64,000 nt of DNA. Source: an uncultured Mycoplasmatota bacterium. GTDB lineage: Bacteria; Bacillota_I; Bacilli_A; RF39; UBA660. The translations under genes and the position numbers were made by a program. The notes under the pieces were generated by a model that saw nothing but the letters and a program-made list of their open reading frames with translations, did not search any database and was not told where the DNA came from. The stretch lies in the NCBI GenBank assembly GCA_947305065.1, contig CAMZCT010000001.1:62001-126000 (forward strand). Reading direction: 5' to 3'. Of the stretch, positions 18,577 to 28,933 are shown piece by piece; the first letter of the stretch is position 1, and each line of letters opens with the position of its first letter.

Positions 18577-19988
18577 TAACAAACTTTTATATTTCCTTTA
18601 TCATTTCTACTTTTTTTAAAATTTAAATTCTTTTTTACATAAATAACGTATTTTTCATTCTTTTTAAACACTGTTTGAAATATATTGTTGCCATAAAAAA
18701 CGTATTTATTATATTTACTTTCATTTAGGCGATATTTATAACGCTTTCTTTCTTTATATACCACCATATCATATTCGTTATTAATACCTCCTTGTTCATA
18801 GTAAGTATTATTTCTTAAGTCAAAACTAAAAAAGCCTTTATTCAAAGTCCAATTATCGTAGATATTTTCATCGAAGTACGGATTAACAATAACCGCGAAG
18901 AATTTATGACCAAACAATCTTAGGTTTTTATAGTCATATTGCCTAATTAACTTTGCCATTTCTTTTGATGGAGCGTATGAGTATTGTATTTCGCTAAAGG
19001 CAGAATTAATACCGAACAACGCTTGGGCTATACAAGTTATTATTAAAACACCTTTTATATACTTGTTTTTATGCATATTATATATTTCTACTATTAATAA
19101 AAAAACAACAAATAATATGCCATAATGCCATTGACTAAAATAGATAATTACCATAAATAATATCAAGGGAATCGTAATTATAAGAACACTTATTAATTTT
19201 TCTTTTCCTTCTTTAATTAAACCTAATAACAAAATAATTATTAGAAAAAAGTCAAATATTAAACTTATAGTTTCCGGAACAGCTTGAGGAATAAAGAACA
19301 CTTTTGACAATCTAAATATTTCCCCATTGATAGGTTTATAAACATTAGATGTCGGAAACAAGTAAATCATAGTTAATAAAAAGCTTAAAAAAAGTATAGC
19401 AAAACAAATAAGTTTCTTTTTATTTTTATAATCTTTTTCTTTCCAAAAACGGTATAGTTCTAGAAGAAATATTGAACCAGCTATTAAATACGTATGTGTT
19501 TCAGTAGATATTAACAGAACCAAAACAAGTGTAAAAAGATAATAATGTTCTTCTTTTTTTTCCCATATAACAGAGAGAAGTATAAGTAATAAGAATACTA
19601 AGCAATAACTTCTGGAAATAATACTATATTGGTAATAAATGAAAAAAGTAAACGGTAATAAAACTTTTATATACCAAGGAAATTTTGTTTTAAATAGAAT
19701 TAATAGTACTCCTAGTGAAGTAAAGAAGATAGACAGCAAATTATAGTGGTTATAATCTCCCCCAATAAGCATAAATACTTTGGTAAGGATATACCATAGA
19801 ATCGGATGACCTTCGTATCTTAAATACTTAGTTATTAAATCAAAGGTAGAAGCATCACGAGCTAGTAACCATCCTTGAGCTTCATCAATCCAGTATTCAT
19901 GGAAAGATGCCACAACTAGTACTGTTGAAAGAAATATGATAAATACTAGAAGATAAAGGAGATTATTTTTTGTTAGATACTTTTTCAT
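18573..19988 (-). CDS. Polytopic GT-C-type glycosyltransferase-like protein
   Basis: The 471-residue protein has about ten hydrophobic segments. The first external loop carries WIDEAQGW (Asp35-Glu36), the acidic motif typical of GT-C enzymes (GT39/ArnT-like) that use polyprenyl-phosphate sugars, followed by GHPILWYILTKVF. The last 120 residues are hydrophilic. It would transfer sugars at the outer membrane face to a wall polymer, lipid or protein. It overlaps the preceding gene by 26 bp and belongs to a four-gene operon with the flavoenzyme and a DUF6020-like protein. Substrate unknown. Confidence 0.7.
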   Translation of the reverse strand: MKKYLTKNNLLYLLVFIIFLSTVLVVASFHEYWIDEAQGWLLARDASTFDLITKYLRYEGHPILWYILTKVFMLIGGDYNHYNLLSIFFTSLGVLLILFKTKFPWYIKVLLPFTFFIYYQYSIISRSYCLVFLLLILLSVIWEKKEEHYYLFTLVLVLLISTETHTYLIAGSIFLLELYRFWKEKDYKNKKKLICFAILFLSFLLTMIYLFPTSNVYKPINGEIFRLSKVFFIPQAVPETISLIFDFFLIIILLLGLIKEGKEKLISVLIITIPLILFMVIIYFSQWHYGILFVVFLLIVEIYNMHKNKYIKGVLIITCIAQALFGINSAFSEIQYSYAPSKEMAKLIRQYDYKNLRLFGHKFFAVIVNPYFDENIYDNWTLNKGFFSFDLRNNTYYEQGGINNEYDMVVYKERKRYKYRLNESKYNKYVFYGNNIFQTVFKKNEKYVIYVKKNLNFKKSRNDKGNIKVCY

Positions 19989-21483
19989 GTTTTTCCTCCT
20001 TTATTGAGACGTCTTTTCTTACAAATAATTTATTAAGAGCAAATTGTTCTTCGTCATCAAAGTATTTGGCATATTCTAAAATATAGTTATCACTGTTCTC
20101 TAAAGCTATATATAAACCATTATTCATATTCACTATTAAATGTGTAAAATTGTATTTCTCAACAAATTTATCAAAGTCAAAACCATCTGAATAATTAAAC
20201 ATTTTTCTGCTTTCCGCGAATATATCTTCTTTGCCATTAAACTTTTTAACAAAGACTTCTGCACGAGGATCAATGTAAGTTTTTAATCCGTGGTATTCAA
20301 CGTATCCGCCTTGATTAAAATCGGTATATAGTATTACTTTGTCCTTATCATAATTCTTAGTTATATACTTAACTATTGGATCTATATCTACTATATCCAT
20401 TTCATAATTTTTTACCAATAAGGTAGTTGTGGGAATTACTATTATTAGTAAAGCTGCACTAGCAGTTATCATAGTTACATTAATTAATCTAATTACATAT
20501 TTGTTTTTTATATTTATTTTGAATTTTATATTTGAAGCTGTATAACCAAGCCAAAATAGAAAATAAATAATACATTTTCTATGCATAGCAGCTAGTAGAA
20601 ATGTTCCAATAATAAATAACATGAATCTAATGTCTAGTTTTACTTTTTTGTTGTAGTTTAGTACTAGTATCAGTAAAAACATACCATATAAACAAAAATT
20701 CCAAAAATAGTAATCAACAGATGCTGGAGACATTTCTATAATAGATTTGTTTATTTCTTCTATACCATATGATTTAAATATAAAAGTAATTGCTTCATAA
20801 CCATATGGATTTATAAAGCCCGCTAAAAACATTATTAAGGCAACAATTAATATTGGTTTTAATTTTATTTTCTTTATCGTAATTCCTTTTATATTTATTC
20901 CATTTACTATAAAAGGTAATAGGAAAACAAATTGTAGGAACCACATTGAACAATGTAAGTTAACTAATAGCATAGATAAAATTGGTAAAGGTATTAGGTA
21001 CTTATAATTATTATTCTTAATATATAATTCTAAAAAATAAGTTTCTAATAAGAGAATAATATATGTAAACACTTGTGGTCTAGATACTATGAAAGAATAC
21101 GATAATAAGAGAATTATTGTCACAATAAAGACCGAAGTTTTTTTATCTTTAGATATTAAATAACATAATTTGTAATAAATATATGTTATTAACCAGAAAA
21201 GAATAATCATAAGAGCTAGTATTCCATATTTACCAAATGTTTTGTATATACTATAGAATATAACAGACGATAACCACTGTTGCATAACGTAGTGTAATCC
21301 TTCATGAATAGTAAAAGGATCAACGTGTGGTATGCCATGGTTAAGAACATAACGACCATTGTTTAGTAAAAACCAGATATCATTGTCAGGTGTTCTATTA
21401 GCTATACAAAAAGATATAAAAGGAATAATTAGAAAGATAAAGTACCAATTCCCTTTTATAAATTTAATTATTTTGTTTTTCAT
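19963..21483 (-). CDS. Polytopic GT-C-like membrane protein
   Basis: The 506-residue protein has about eleven hydrophobic segments. After the first comes TPDNDIWFLLNNGRYVLNHG, with acidic residues Asp33/Asp35 in the position used by GT-C transferases, then QQWLSSVIFY. The C-terminal 110 residues are hydrophilic and contain YTDFNQGGYVEYHGLKTYID. Operon partner of the other GT-C protein (26-bp overlap). Same general role inferred. Confidence 0.65.
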   Translation of the reverse strand: MKNKIIKFIKGNWYFIFLIIPFISFCIANRTPDNDIWFLLNNGRYVLNHGIPHVDPFTIHEGLHYVMQQWLSSVIFYSIYKTFGKYGILALMIILFWLITYIYYKLCYLISKDKKTSVFIVTIILLLSYSFIVSRPQVFTYIILLLETYFLELYIKNNNYKYLIPLPILSMLLVNLHCSMWFLQFVFLLPFIVNGINIKGITIKKIKLKPILIVALIMFLAGFINPYGYEAITFIFKSYGIEEINKSIIEMSPASVDYYFWNFCLYGMFLLILVLNYNKKVKLDIRFMLFIIGTFLLAAMHRKCIIYFLFWLGYTASNIKFKINIKNKYVIRLINVTMITASAALLIIVIPTTTLLVKNYEMDIVDIDPIVKYITKNYDKDKVILYTDFNQGGYVEYHGLKTYIDPRAEVFVKKFNGKEDIFAESRKMFNYSDGFDFDKFVEKYNFTHLIVNMNNGLYIALENSDNYILEYAKYFDDEEQFALNKLFVRKDVSIKEEKHEKVSNKK

Positions 21484-21501
21484 AAAATCCCTCTTTTGTT
21501 G

Positions 21502-23058
21502 CTATTTAACTTTTTCTTCATGATATTCTTTCTCTGTATTTACATTCCAAATATTACTTTTATCTTTTATACCATTAATTATATTATTAATTGTTTCAAA
21601 GGAAGTAACCATTGAATGATCAATGTTATTATATCTATGTTGACCATTACGACCAATACAGTATAAATTATCTATTTTATTTAAATAGTCTTTTAATACT
21701 TCTATATCCTTATATGAATCAAAGTAAGCAGGATAAGCTTTTTTTACTCTTTCTACATGATAATCTAAAACACTATCCTTACTATCTATTAACTTAATCT
21801 TTAACATTTCTTCGATACCCATTTTAGCAAATTCTTCATCAGTCATATTCCACATATTATCATTTTCGTTACAGAAATATTCTAACCCCATCCAAACGGT
21901 ATTGTTAAGATCTTTAACTAGGTATGGTGACCAGTTATTATATACTTGAAATCTACCCATTTTAACGTTTTTATTATGAACATAAACCCAGTTATCAGGA
22001 ATAATATTATTAATCGTTTTAATATTAGTTTCATTTTTTAAATTAAGTTTATTAAGTAATACACCAATAGTAATATAGTCCCTATATGGTAAATTTAGTG
22101 CTATGTCTTTGTATTTTTTAGGAACGTTATTCATATCATCAACTAAGTCTTTAATTGGCATAGATGATATAAAATAGTCGCATTTTATTTCTACTTTTTT
22201 ACCGTCTTTTAAATAAGTTACGTGATCTATAACTGTTTTATTCTTATGAATACCAGTTACTTTTGAATTTAAAAGTACTTTACCACCCATCTTTTCTATT
22301 TCTTGAGCAGTTATCTCCCATAATTCTCCTGGACCTAGTTTAGGATATGAGAATTCTTCAATTAAAGAAGTTTCTACTTTCCTATTTTTCTTTTTAAACA
22401 TTTTACCAAAGATATCTTTTAGAATAGCGATAATAGATAACCCTTTTACTCTTTGAGCTCCCCATTCTGGTGATATTTCACTTGGGTGACGCCCCCAAAG
22501 GTTCTCTGTATAGTTTTCAAAGAACATAGAGTATAGTTTTTTACCAAATCTATTAATGTAGAAGTCTTCTAAAGAGTTTTCTTTTTTCTTGAATAGACAG
22601 GCTTTTAAATAGCTAAAACCAACTATAATAGTTGTAACAAATCCCATATTTTTAATAGTACTAAGTTTTAAACTGACTGGATAATCAAAGAATTTGTTTT
22701 TGAAGAAGATTCTTGATAATCTATTTCTTCTTAACATTACACGATCTTCTTTATCAGGATTAGGCCCACCTTTCTTTAATGTAGATCTTCTTTTAAGTAT
22801 CTTATCATCTTTAGGAAGTGACCCTTGGGTTGGAAGCATGTGCTCCCACCAGTCATTTACTCTTTGATCTTTGGAAAAGAACCTATGACCACCCATATCC
22901 ATTCTATTGCCTTTATAATTAACGGTTTTAGATAATCCTCCTACTTGGTTACTTTCTTCTAAAACTATTACATCATAATCTTTAGATTTGTTTAACAATT
23001 CATATGCGGCGGTAAGTCCAGCAGGACCTGCTCCAACTATTACTACTTTCTTTTTCAT
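21502..23058 (-). CDS. FAD-dependent oxidoreductase, UDP-galactopyranose mutase/amine-oxidase-like
   Basis: The 518-residue protein opens with a Rossmann fold: [17 protein letters not shown] (GAGPAG at 9-14) and the ribose-binding acid in [12 protein letters not shown] near 31-42. GGHRFFS follows near 56-62, as in flavoproteins related to UDP-galactopyranose mutase and protoporphyrinogen oxidase. The C-terminus holds a [17 protein letters not shown] segment. Such proteins are common beside surface-sugar transferases. It may make or isomerise a nucleotide sugar for the adjacent GT-C enzymes; the exact reaction is not readable. Confidence 0.75.
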   Translation of the reverse strand: MKKKVVIVGAGPAGLTAAYELLNKSKDYDVIVLEESNQVGGLSKTVNYKGNRMDMGGHRFFSKDQRVNDWWEHMLPTQGSLPKDDKILKRRSTLKKGGPNPDKEDRVMLRRNRLSRIFFKNKFFDYPVSLKLSTIKNMGFVTTIIVGFSYLKACLFKKKENSLEDFYINRFGKKLYSMFFENYTENLWGRHPSEISPEWGAQRVKGLSIIAILKDIFGKMFKKKNRKVETSLIEEFSYPKLGPGELWEITAQEIEKMGGKVLLNSKVTGIHKNKTVIDHVTYLKDGKKVEIKCDYFISSMPIKDLVDDMNNVPKKYKDIALNLPYRDYITIGVLLNKLNLKNETNIKTINNIIPDNWVYVHNKNVKMGRFQVYNNWSPYLVKDLNNTVWMGLEYFCNENDNMWNMTDEEFAKMGIEEMLKIKLIDSKDSVLDYHVERVKKAYPAYFDSYKDIEVLKDYLNKIDNLYCIGRNGQHRYNNIDHSMVTSFETINNIINGIKDKSNIWNVNTEKEYHEEKVK

Positions 23059-24564
23059 CTAATCGCTCCTATCTTTAATTTGCACATAGTTATTAAATAA
23101 CAATAAAGCTGGTACTGAGACGATGCACGGAAGCAAATACCTAACCAAAGCACATGGCCCCAAGAATATTGTTAATAACAATAAAACTATCAACAAGTAA
23201 TTATTGTTTATTGTTTTATGATATCTTATACTTTCTATTATTAAATATATTACAATCCAGAAATATAGGGATATATTCATTATTATAGCTGTAACAAAGA
23301 ATAATTGATAGTAATTTTTTAGTAATACTTTATCTAATATTTTTTTGATTTTAGGAAATAAAGACTGAGAGCTAGGTCCATACCCTTCAAAGAAATCAAG
23401 TAAAAAGTAACCATTTCTATACAAATTAGTATTATAGTAATCAAATATATACCAATATCCACTATTGGTTAATACTATGCTGTTAATAGTTGTTAGAGGG
23501 TATTTAAAGAATAGTTTGATAGATAAACCAAGAAATTCTTTAAGATGTAAATATCCTTTCCCAGCATTCTTAATAGTATCAGCAAAATAAGGGTAATAAT
23601 TTTGGGTATAGGGAATAAATTTTTCTATTTTTACTTTATCACTTTTAGAAAGATTCTTTGTTTTATAGATTAAGCCCATTTGTTGGTATATAGCAGAGTA
23701 TTTTTCGTTATTATGATCCATTAGTGGTTTTAAAGAAAATAATAGTGTTAAAAAACTAATTGTTAAAAAGAACATAGTGTATAAACATATCTTTTTAAAT
23801 TTATAATCTTTTAAAAAGACAATATTTAGAATACAAAATATTAAGATAATATATAAACCATTATTTCTTAGTAAACCTACTAAGACTAAAGAAACAACTA
23901 GTAATACTTTAAATCTAGTTTTTTTAAATATTATTTTATCAATAGCATGATAAGATAATATAATAATACTATATAAGAAAAATGTTGAAAATAAGACATC
24001 TTTGGTTGTACATATAGAAAGAATAGAAAATATAGGGCATAAAGAAAAGTAGATAAGCATCCCTATTCTAACCTTTTTGTTTATATGTAAACGATAAGCT
24101 AATAAAACAGAATAAGCTAAAGAGCTGGCAAATAATAACATTTGTAATATGGTATAAAGTGCTAAACCAATATTCTTATTAGTAAAGGTATTTATAAAAG
24201 TATTAAGTATTAAACTATGGAATAAAGGCTGCCAAGTTGTATAATAGCCAACTTGACCATTTACATCATAGGCAAATATACCAGGATAATATATAAGAAA
24301 GAATGGTAACCAACAAAAAAATATAATCAATATATATTTTATAAAGTGTTTATAATCATTAGTATTAATTGTAATTTTTTTAGATGTAAAAAGATTTTTA
24401 ATACCATTAACTCCTTTTGTAAATGGTTTAATAATCAATAATACTATAATAAAAGAGATAGATATATTAATAATGGGGTTAATCATACTAAAAGAAGTTA
24501 AAACTTGTAGTGATACTAATATTAACAAATATATGAAAGTTATTTTATCCTGTACTAACTTCAT
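23059..24564 (-). CDS. DUF6020-like polytopic membrane protein
   Basis: The 501-residue protein has about twelve hydrophobic segments. The loop after the third holds FLIYYPGIFAYDVNGQ followed by TTWQPLFHSLIL, the signature I associate with DUF6020-type putative glycosyltransferases of Bacillota. It is the first gene of the operon. The ATG follows GTAGGGGTG. Likely GT-C fold; donor and acceptor unknown. Confidence 0.7.
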   Translation of the reverse strand: MKLVQDKITFIYLLILVSLQVLTSFSMINPIINISISFIIVLLIIKPFTKGVNGIKNLFTSKKITINTNDYKHFIKYILIIFFCWLPFFLIYYPGIFAYDVNGQVGYYTTWQPLFHSLILNTFINTFTNKNIGLALYTILQMLLFASSLAYSVLLAYRLHINKKVRIGMLIYFSLCPIFSILSICTTKDVLFSTFFLYSIIILSYHAIDKIIFKKTRFKVLLVVSLVLVGLLRNNGLYIILIFCILNIVFLKDYKFKKICLYTMFFLTISFLTLLFSLKPLMDHNNEKYSAIYQQMGLIYKTKNLSKSDKVKIEKFIPYTQNYYPYFADTIKNAGKGYLHLKEFLGLSIKLFFKYPLTTINSIVLTNSGYWYIFDYYNTNLYRNGYFLLDFFEGYGPSSQSLFPKIKKILDKVLLKNYYQLFFVTAIIMNISLYFWIVIYLIIESIRYHKTINNNYLLIVLLLLTIFLGPCALVRYLLPCIVSVPALLLFNNYVQIKDRSD

Positions 24565-24600
24565 TTTAACACCCCTACGAATCGTTATTTTCCTAATTAA

Positions 24601-24628
24601 ATTGTAACATTTTATTAGTAATTGTTAA
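24601..24628 (-). promoter_or_regulatory. Promoter of the GT-C operon
   Basis: Minus strand TTAACA (24623-24628), 16-nt spacer ending in TGT, TACAAT (24601-24606). The TG just before the -10 makes it an extended -10 promoter. It lies between divergent genes. Confidence 0.6.
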
Positions 24629-24677
24629 ATAATAGTTTATTATTTTATTAATATTAATTATAATATTTAAGCAAAGA

Positions 24678-26957
24678 GTGATGAGAATGAAATTGCTAAA
24701 GAATAAAAAAATGTATATTATTAACGCCTTAACTTGTGTATTAATATTTTTATTAATACTAGCTATAAAGCGAACATCTCCCTTTGGAAATTATATGTTA
24801 GGTACAAGTGATGCTCCAGTACAATTTAAACCGATGCTATATAGTTTAATATCGAATATTAAAACTGGTACTTTGCTTAATTATACTTTTAATAATGGTC
24901 TTGGTAATGCAACTATATTTAATTTTCTGTACTATATTGCTAGTCCCTTAAATCTAATCGCATTGATGTTTAAATCGCCAGATATGATGTATCTGAGTGC
25001 TACTTTAATTAAAATAATTATAGCGACATTAAGTATGACTTTTTATACTAAAAAGAAAACAGATAATAATTTTGTAGTATTTATAGCAGCAATATCTTAT
25101 GTATTTTGTACTTGGTTCTTAGCTTATTACTATTATTTACCTTGGTTAGATATTTTTTTGATGTTTCCCCTATTCCAATATGGTTTAGAAAAATTATTAA
25201 ATGAACATAAGTATCATATATATATATTTAGTTTAGCTTATATGATGATTACTAATTTATACTTATGTTTTAGTGTTTGTATATATACAATTATATTCTT
25301 TATAGTTTATGAATTGTTTTATAAAAAGGAACCCTTTAAGAGTAAATTATTAACTTTTGATTATATAGCTTTGGCTACTATTGGATCTTTTCTTTTAACT
25401 TTCTTCTATTTATATGGTTGGTTTGATAGTTTAATAAAGATCAAGGTAGGGTTTAATCAATCTTTTACTAATACTTATTCTGTTAGTATACTTGATTTCT
25501 TTAAATCATTTTATTACTCCAATCTATCATTTATAGCTAGTATGGAAGGTAAAACATTCCCTAATATAGCTTGTCCGACAATTATTCTTATTAGTTTTAT
25601 TTATTATTTTATTAGCAATAAAAATAAACGTGATAAGTTATTTGTATTAGTAGTAATACTAATATGTACAGCGTTTATATTTATTCCTCAATTGGACTTT
25701 ATAATGAATGCTTTTCACGTAATTAGAGGTTTAACTTATCGATATAGTTTTATAATTTCTTTCTTAATGATATGTTTATTCATTTCGATTACTAAAGATA
25801 AAAACAGTATAAATAAAAAAAGTTTGTTATTAATAACTCTTATATTATTAATAGGTATAATCATATTAAGAAAAGCGATGTCTTCTGATATCTTTATTAC
25901 TAATATTACATTTATATTATGTTATTTAGTATTAATCATATTTTATGATAATAATAAAGTATATAAGATATTATCTTTAACTGTATTTATTCTGCAAGTT
26001 GCTTTTATAAGTAGTTTATATATACCAAATACTTTTGAAAAGGAAGCTCTTGATGATATTAACTATAATAGTAAGAATTCTACTTATAGAATAAATAATT
26101 CATCTGTAAGTGTAGATAGTTATTTAGAATCTATTAATAATTATTCAAATAATAAAACAACGTATGTTTATTCATCTATGACTTATAGTAATGTAATATA
26201 TTTGTTTAAGAATTTAGGTAATGTAACTTTTGAAAATACGTATTCAGTAATGCACGATAATAATAAGATTCCATCCTTATTACTTAATGTTAAGAGCAAG
26301 GAGAATGATTATTATTTAGAGAAGTTATATGCTGTAAATAAAGAAATAATTAATACAAGTCTTGATGACGGTAATGTTAAATACAATATAGAAAGTATTA
26401 TATATAATATGACAGGTATTAAAGACTTATATGATAAAGAAGTCTTAAAAGGGGTTAAAAAGGATAAAAAATATGAATTTAAAACTGATAAGGATTATTA
26501 CTTAATTGAAATAAAAAATGATAATGGTGGTATAAATATCTTTCAACAAGAATATGATGTGTTTGTACAAGATATTAAATATGGCGACGGTACTGCTACT
26601 ATATACACTGTTAAAGATGATAAATTAAAGGATATTTATGAAGTATTAAGCAAGAACCAAATTAAATATAGTTATTATGAAGATAATCACATGATTGGTG
26701 ATATTAATGTAGATAAAGATCAGATTATATTTACTTCTATTCCATATGATAAGGACTGGGTAGTAAAAGTAGATAATAAGGAAGTAAAACCAATTTTAGT
26801 ATTAGATAGTTTGATGGGTATTGAAGTAAAACCTGGTAAACATAAAATTGAATTAGAATATAAAACTCATTATTTATGGCCAGCTTTAATATCTATTATA
26901 ACTTTTATAGTATTAGTAATTGATTGCATAAGAAAAAGGATTAAACGTTACGTTTAA
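24678..26957 (+). CDS. YfhO family polytopic membrane protein
   Basis: The 759-residue protein has about twelve membrane segments. The first external loop reads GTSDAPVQFKPML, then NYTFNNGLGNATIFNF, the arrangement of YfhO-type GT-C proteins (Bacillus YfhO, linked to lipoteichoic-acid glycosylation). A soluble C-terminal domain (about 460-735) is followed by a last membrane helix and a basic end RKRIKRYV. The start is uncertain: GTG at 24678, ATG at 24681 or ATG at 24687, none with a strong SD. It is divergent from the GT-C operon, consistent with a shared glycosylation function. Confidence 0.8.
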   Translation: MMRMKLLKNKKMYIINALTCVLIFLLILAIKRTSPFGNYMLGTSDAPVQFKPMLYSLISNIKTGTLLNYTFNNGLGNATIFNFLYYIASPLNLIALMFKSPDMMYLSATLIKIIIATLSMTFYTKKKTDNNFVVFIAAISYVFCTWFLAYYYYLPWLDIFLMFPLFQYGLEKLLNEHKYHIYIFSLAYMMITNLYLCFSVCIYTIIFFIVYELFYKKEPFKSKLLTFDYIALATIGSFLLTFFYLYGWFDSLIKIKVGFNQSFTNTYSVSILDFFKSFYYSNLSFIASMEGKTFPNIACPTIILISFIYYFISNKNKRDKLFVLVVILICTAFIFIPQLDFIMNAFHVIRGLTYRYSFIISFLMICLFISITKDKNSINKKSLLLITLILLIGIIILRKAMSSDIFITNITFILCYLVLIIFYDNNKVYKILSLTVFILQVAFISSLYIPNTFEKEALDDINYNSKNSTYRINNSSVSVDSYLESINNYSNNKTTYVYSSMTYSNVIYLFKNLGNVTFENTYSVMHDNNKIPSLLLNVKSKENDYYLEKLYAVNKEIINTSLDDGNVKYNIESIIYNMTGIKDLYDKEVLKGVKKDKKYEFKTDKDYYLIEIKNDNGGINIFQQEYDVFVQDIKYGDGTATIYTVKDDKLKDIYEVLSKNQIKYSYYEDNHMIGDINVDKDQIIFTSIPYDKDWVVKVDNKEVKPILVLDSLMGIEVKPGKHKIELEYKTHYLWPALISIITFIVLVIDCIRKRIKRYV

Positions 26958-26964
26958 TCCTTTT
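26934..26964. terminator. Bidirectional terminator between convergent genes
   Basis: A 14-bp perfect stem (26934-26947 with 26951-26964) with a TTA loop includes the yfhO stop codon. T-rich sequence follows on both strands. It serves the yfhO-like gene and the convergent TasA-like gene. Confidence 0.85.
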
Positions 26965-26977
26965 AATTTATATATTA

Positions 26978-28036
26978 TTATTTAATGGCAAATTCTATAT
27001 TTAATTGCATTCCTGTACCAGTTGCATTGTTTTCTGCATCGACATCTTGTCCTTCAACCCACCAATAAATTCTAAATTTTGTAATACCTTTTTGTAATTT
27101 TGCAGTTCCTAATGTAGCATCTTCAACACGGAAGTCAATATCGTTTGTATTGATATCTGTAGTTTCATATGTAATAGGTACTGAACCAAAATATGTTGAG
27201 TTTGCTGAGTTGTAAGTTTCTTTAATATCAATGCCAGTTAAGTTAGCTTTAACACCATTATATGGTAATCTTCCAGCTGATCCATCAGTTGCAACTGTGA
27301 TACCATATACTGAACGAGCATTAGCTGCACCTTGTGCTGTATGAGCATTGTAATTTGGTTCCCAAATTTCTGATGAAGTTGCATTTTTAGCAGCTTGGAT
27401 AGATGATACTGATCCACCTGAATCAATGTGACCTTCTTCTAGGAAAGCAACACGAGCAGCATTTTGGATTCCTCTATCTCCTGATGCGATTACTACTCCA
27501 CCTTCTTCAATATCTGTAGTAACTACACCAGAATTACCTGATAGTACAATATCCATATCAGCATCGGCTTTAATAAATATATCAAATGCTACATAGTACT
27601 TAGAAGTACAAGCAGCTAGATAACAGTTTGCTTCTGTTTGTTTAGTTGCAGTTAGTAGATATTTACCTGAACCATCTTCTGCTGTTGCAACTGTTCCATA
27701 GTACATATCTAGAGTACCAGTTGTAACGTTACCAATTGTAGATACAGCTCCTAGAGTTCTAGGTAATTGGTTAACAGCTCCTGTATATGTATTTGTTTTT
27801 GCATCTTTTAAATCATCAACTGTAACTTTAGCTCCCCAGTTAATTGCATCTGCACTTATTTGTAAACCATTAACTGTAGAAACATTAACTTCTAGTGGAT
27901 CAACAGATATTGTTCTGTTAGATGTAAACCATGCATAAGTTGCTGTTCCTCCAATTGCTATTGTTAATACAAATAAGAAAATTAAAAATAATAGTCTTCT
28001 TTTTCTTTCGTCTCTTTTAGTCTTTCTCTTTGCCAT
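26978..28036 (-). CDS. TasA/CalY-like secreted surface protein (large)
   Basis: The 352-residue protein has a very basic start (MAKRKTKRDERKRR), one hydrophobic segment (about 14-36) and then ATYAWFTSNRTISVDP. This signal region, with AWFT just after the helix, is typical of SipW-processed TasA/camelysin-like proteins of Bacilli. The remainder is Thr/Ala/Gly-rich and beta-type, with no Cys pairs except CYLAACTSKYYVAFD near 142. SD AAGGAG. Two SipW-type peptidases encoded 6-12 kb away are likely processing enzymes. Probable extracellular fibre or matrix protein. Confidence 0.7.
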   Translation of the reverse strand: MAKRKTKRDERKRRLLFLIFLFVLTIAIGGTATYAWFTSNRTISVDPLEVNVSTVNGLQISADAINWGAKVTVDDLKDAKTNTYTGAVNQLPRTLGAVSTIGNVTTGTLDMYYGTVATAEDGSGKYLLTATKQTEANCYLAACTSKYYVAFDIFIKADADMDIVLSGNSGVVTTDIEEGGVVIASGDRGIQNAARVAFLEEGHIDSGGSVSSIQAAKNATSSEIWEPNYNAHTAQGAANARSVYGITVATDGSAGRLPYNGVKANLTGIDIKETYNSANSTYFGSVPITYETTDINTNDIDFRVEDATLGTAKLQKGITKFRIYWWVEGQDVDAENNATGTGMQLNIEFAIK

Positions 28037-28048
28037 TTTTCATTCTCC

Positions 28049-28762
28049 TTAAACATTTTTTTCTTCGACATGTTCTTCTATTATATTCATATGCATCTTC
28101 ATCTCTCCACCTAAGATTGCATTGACACATTCTGGATCATCACCCTCAAGCCATATTACTACTGTTATTTTATCAATATTACCTGGGATCATTTTTTCTC
28201 TTTTCTCCAAAATTATTGTACCATCATCATCATTAATAAAAGCTTTAGTGTCTTTTTCAGGTTCTTTGGTAACGTTATTAACTTTTGCATATACTGTTTC
28301 ATCATCATTAACATATATCATAACTCTAACAGCATCATCGACATTTTTAATAACATCATCAACAACTACTGAGTACCAATAGTTGATATTTTCTTCTCCT
28401 TTATTTTCTAAATAGAAGGTATATGCTATATAGTTCTCACCGTTGTGATTTCCACCTTCAGCTTTATTAATGTTGCTAGGCAACCATTTTATAGATATAT
28501 TATCCATAAAAGCAATCTTTTCTGCAGAGAGTTTAATGACTGAACTTCTATCGTTCAAAGATTCATACATGACTAAGTTACTTCTTAAATAAGTATTTTT
28601 ATCCATACTTATTGTAAAATTACCTTCGTTGTATACGACATTTAAAACGAAGTATGCGAACGCTAATATTACTAATAGTAGTAGTAATAGTAGTAATGCT
28701 ACTTTTTCAAATTTTTTTCTTCGTTTAATGTCTTGAGCTTTTAGCACCACTTCTTTAGCCAT
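28049..28762 (-). CDS. Membrane-anchored secreted protein, SipW-island type
   Basis: The 237-residue protein has a basic N-terminus (RRKKFEK), one hydrophobic helix (about 20-45) and an exterior domain containing NEGNFTISMDKNTYLRSN and VVIWLEGDDPECVN. The last motif resembles the WxEGxD seen at the end of the next gene (YWWVEGQDVDAEN), so the two are probably distant paralogues and share the transcript. SD AAAGGAGAG. Function unknown; a matrix or fibre accessory is plausible. Confidence 0.65.
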   Translation of the reverse strand: MAKEVVLKAQDIKRRKKFEKVALLLLLLLLVILAFAYFVLNVVYNEGNFTISMDKNTYLRSNLVMYESLNDRSSVIKLSAEKIAFMDNISIKWLPSNINKAEGGNHNGENYIAYTFYLENKGEENINYWYSVVVDDVIKNVDDAVRVMIYVNDDETVYAKVNNVTKEPEKDTKAFINDDDGTIILEKREKMIPGNIDKITVVIWLEGDDPECVNAILGGEMKMHMNIIEEHVEEKNV

Positions 28763-28835
28763 ATCATACTCTCCTTTAACTTGAGCTTGTAAATGGAGAT
28801 AACGTATATGAATTACCTATCATATCGTTATTATA

Positions 28836-28864
28836 ATTATACATTGAAAAATATCGTTTTGCAA
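28836..28864 (-). promoter_or_regulatory. Promoter of the 28762-26978 gene pair
   Basis: Minus strand TTGCAA (28859-28864), 17-nt spacer, TATAAT (28836-28841). It faces away from the promoter at 28880-28907. Confidence 0.75.
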
Positions 28865-28879
28865 TACCATTTATTTTAT

Positions 28880-28907
28880 TTTACATTTTTGGTTTTAATG
28901 TTATAAT
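28880..28907 (+). promoter_or_regulatory. Promoter of the plus-strand TasA-like gene
   Basis: TTTACA (28880-28885), 16-nt spacer, TATAAT (28902-28907), 26 bp before the ATG. The -35 boxes of the two divergent promoters are only 15 bp apart, so one regulator could govern both. Confidence 0.75.
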
Positions 28908-28933
28908 TAAGTTATAAAATAAAGGAGGTATAA

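Noticed and set aside
27238..27426. 62-codon minus-strand ORF inside the 26978-28036 gene
   Set aside because: Out-of-frame shadow of the TasA-like gene, rich in Gln/His/Leu with no SD.
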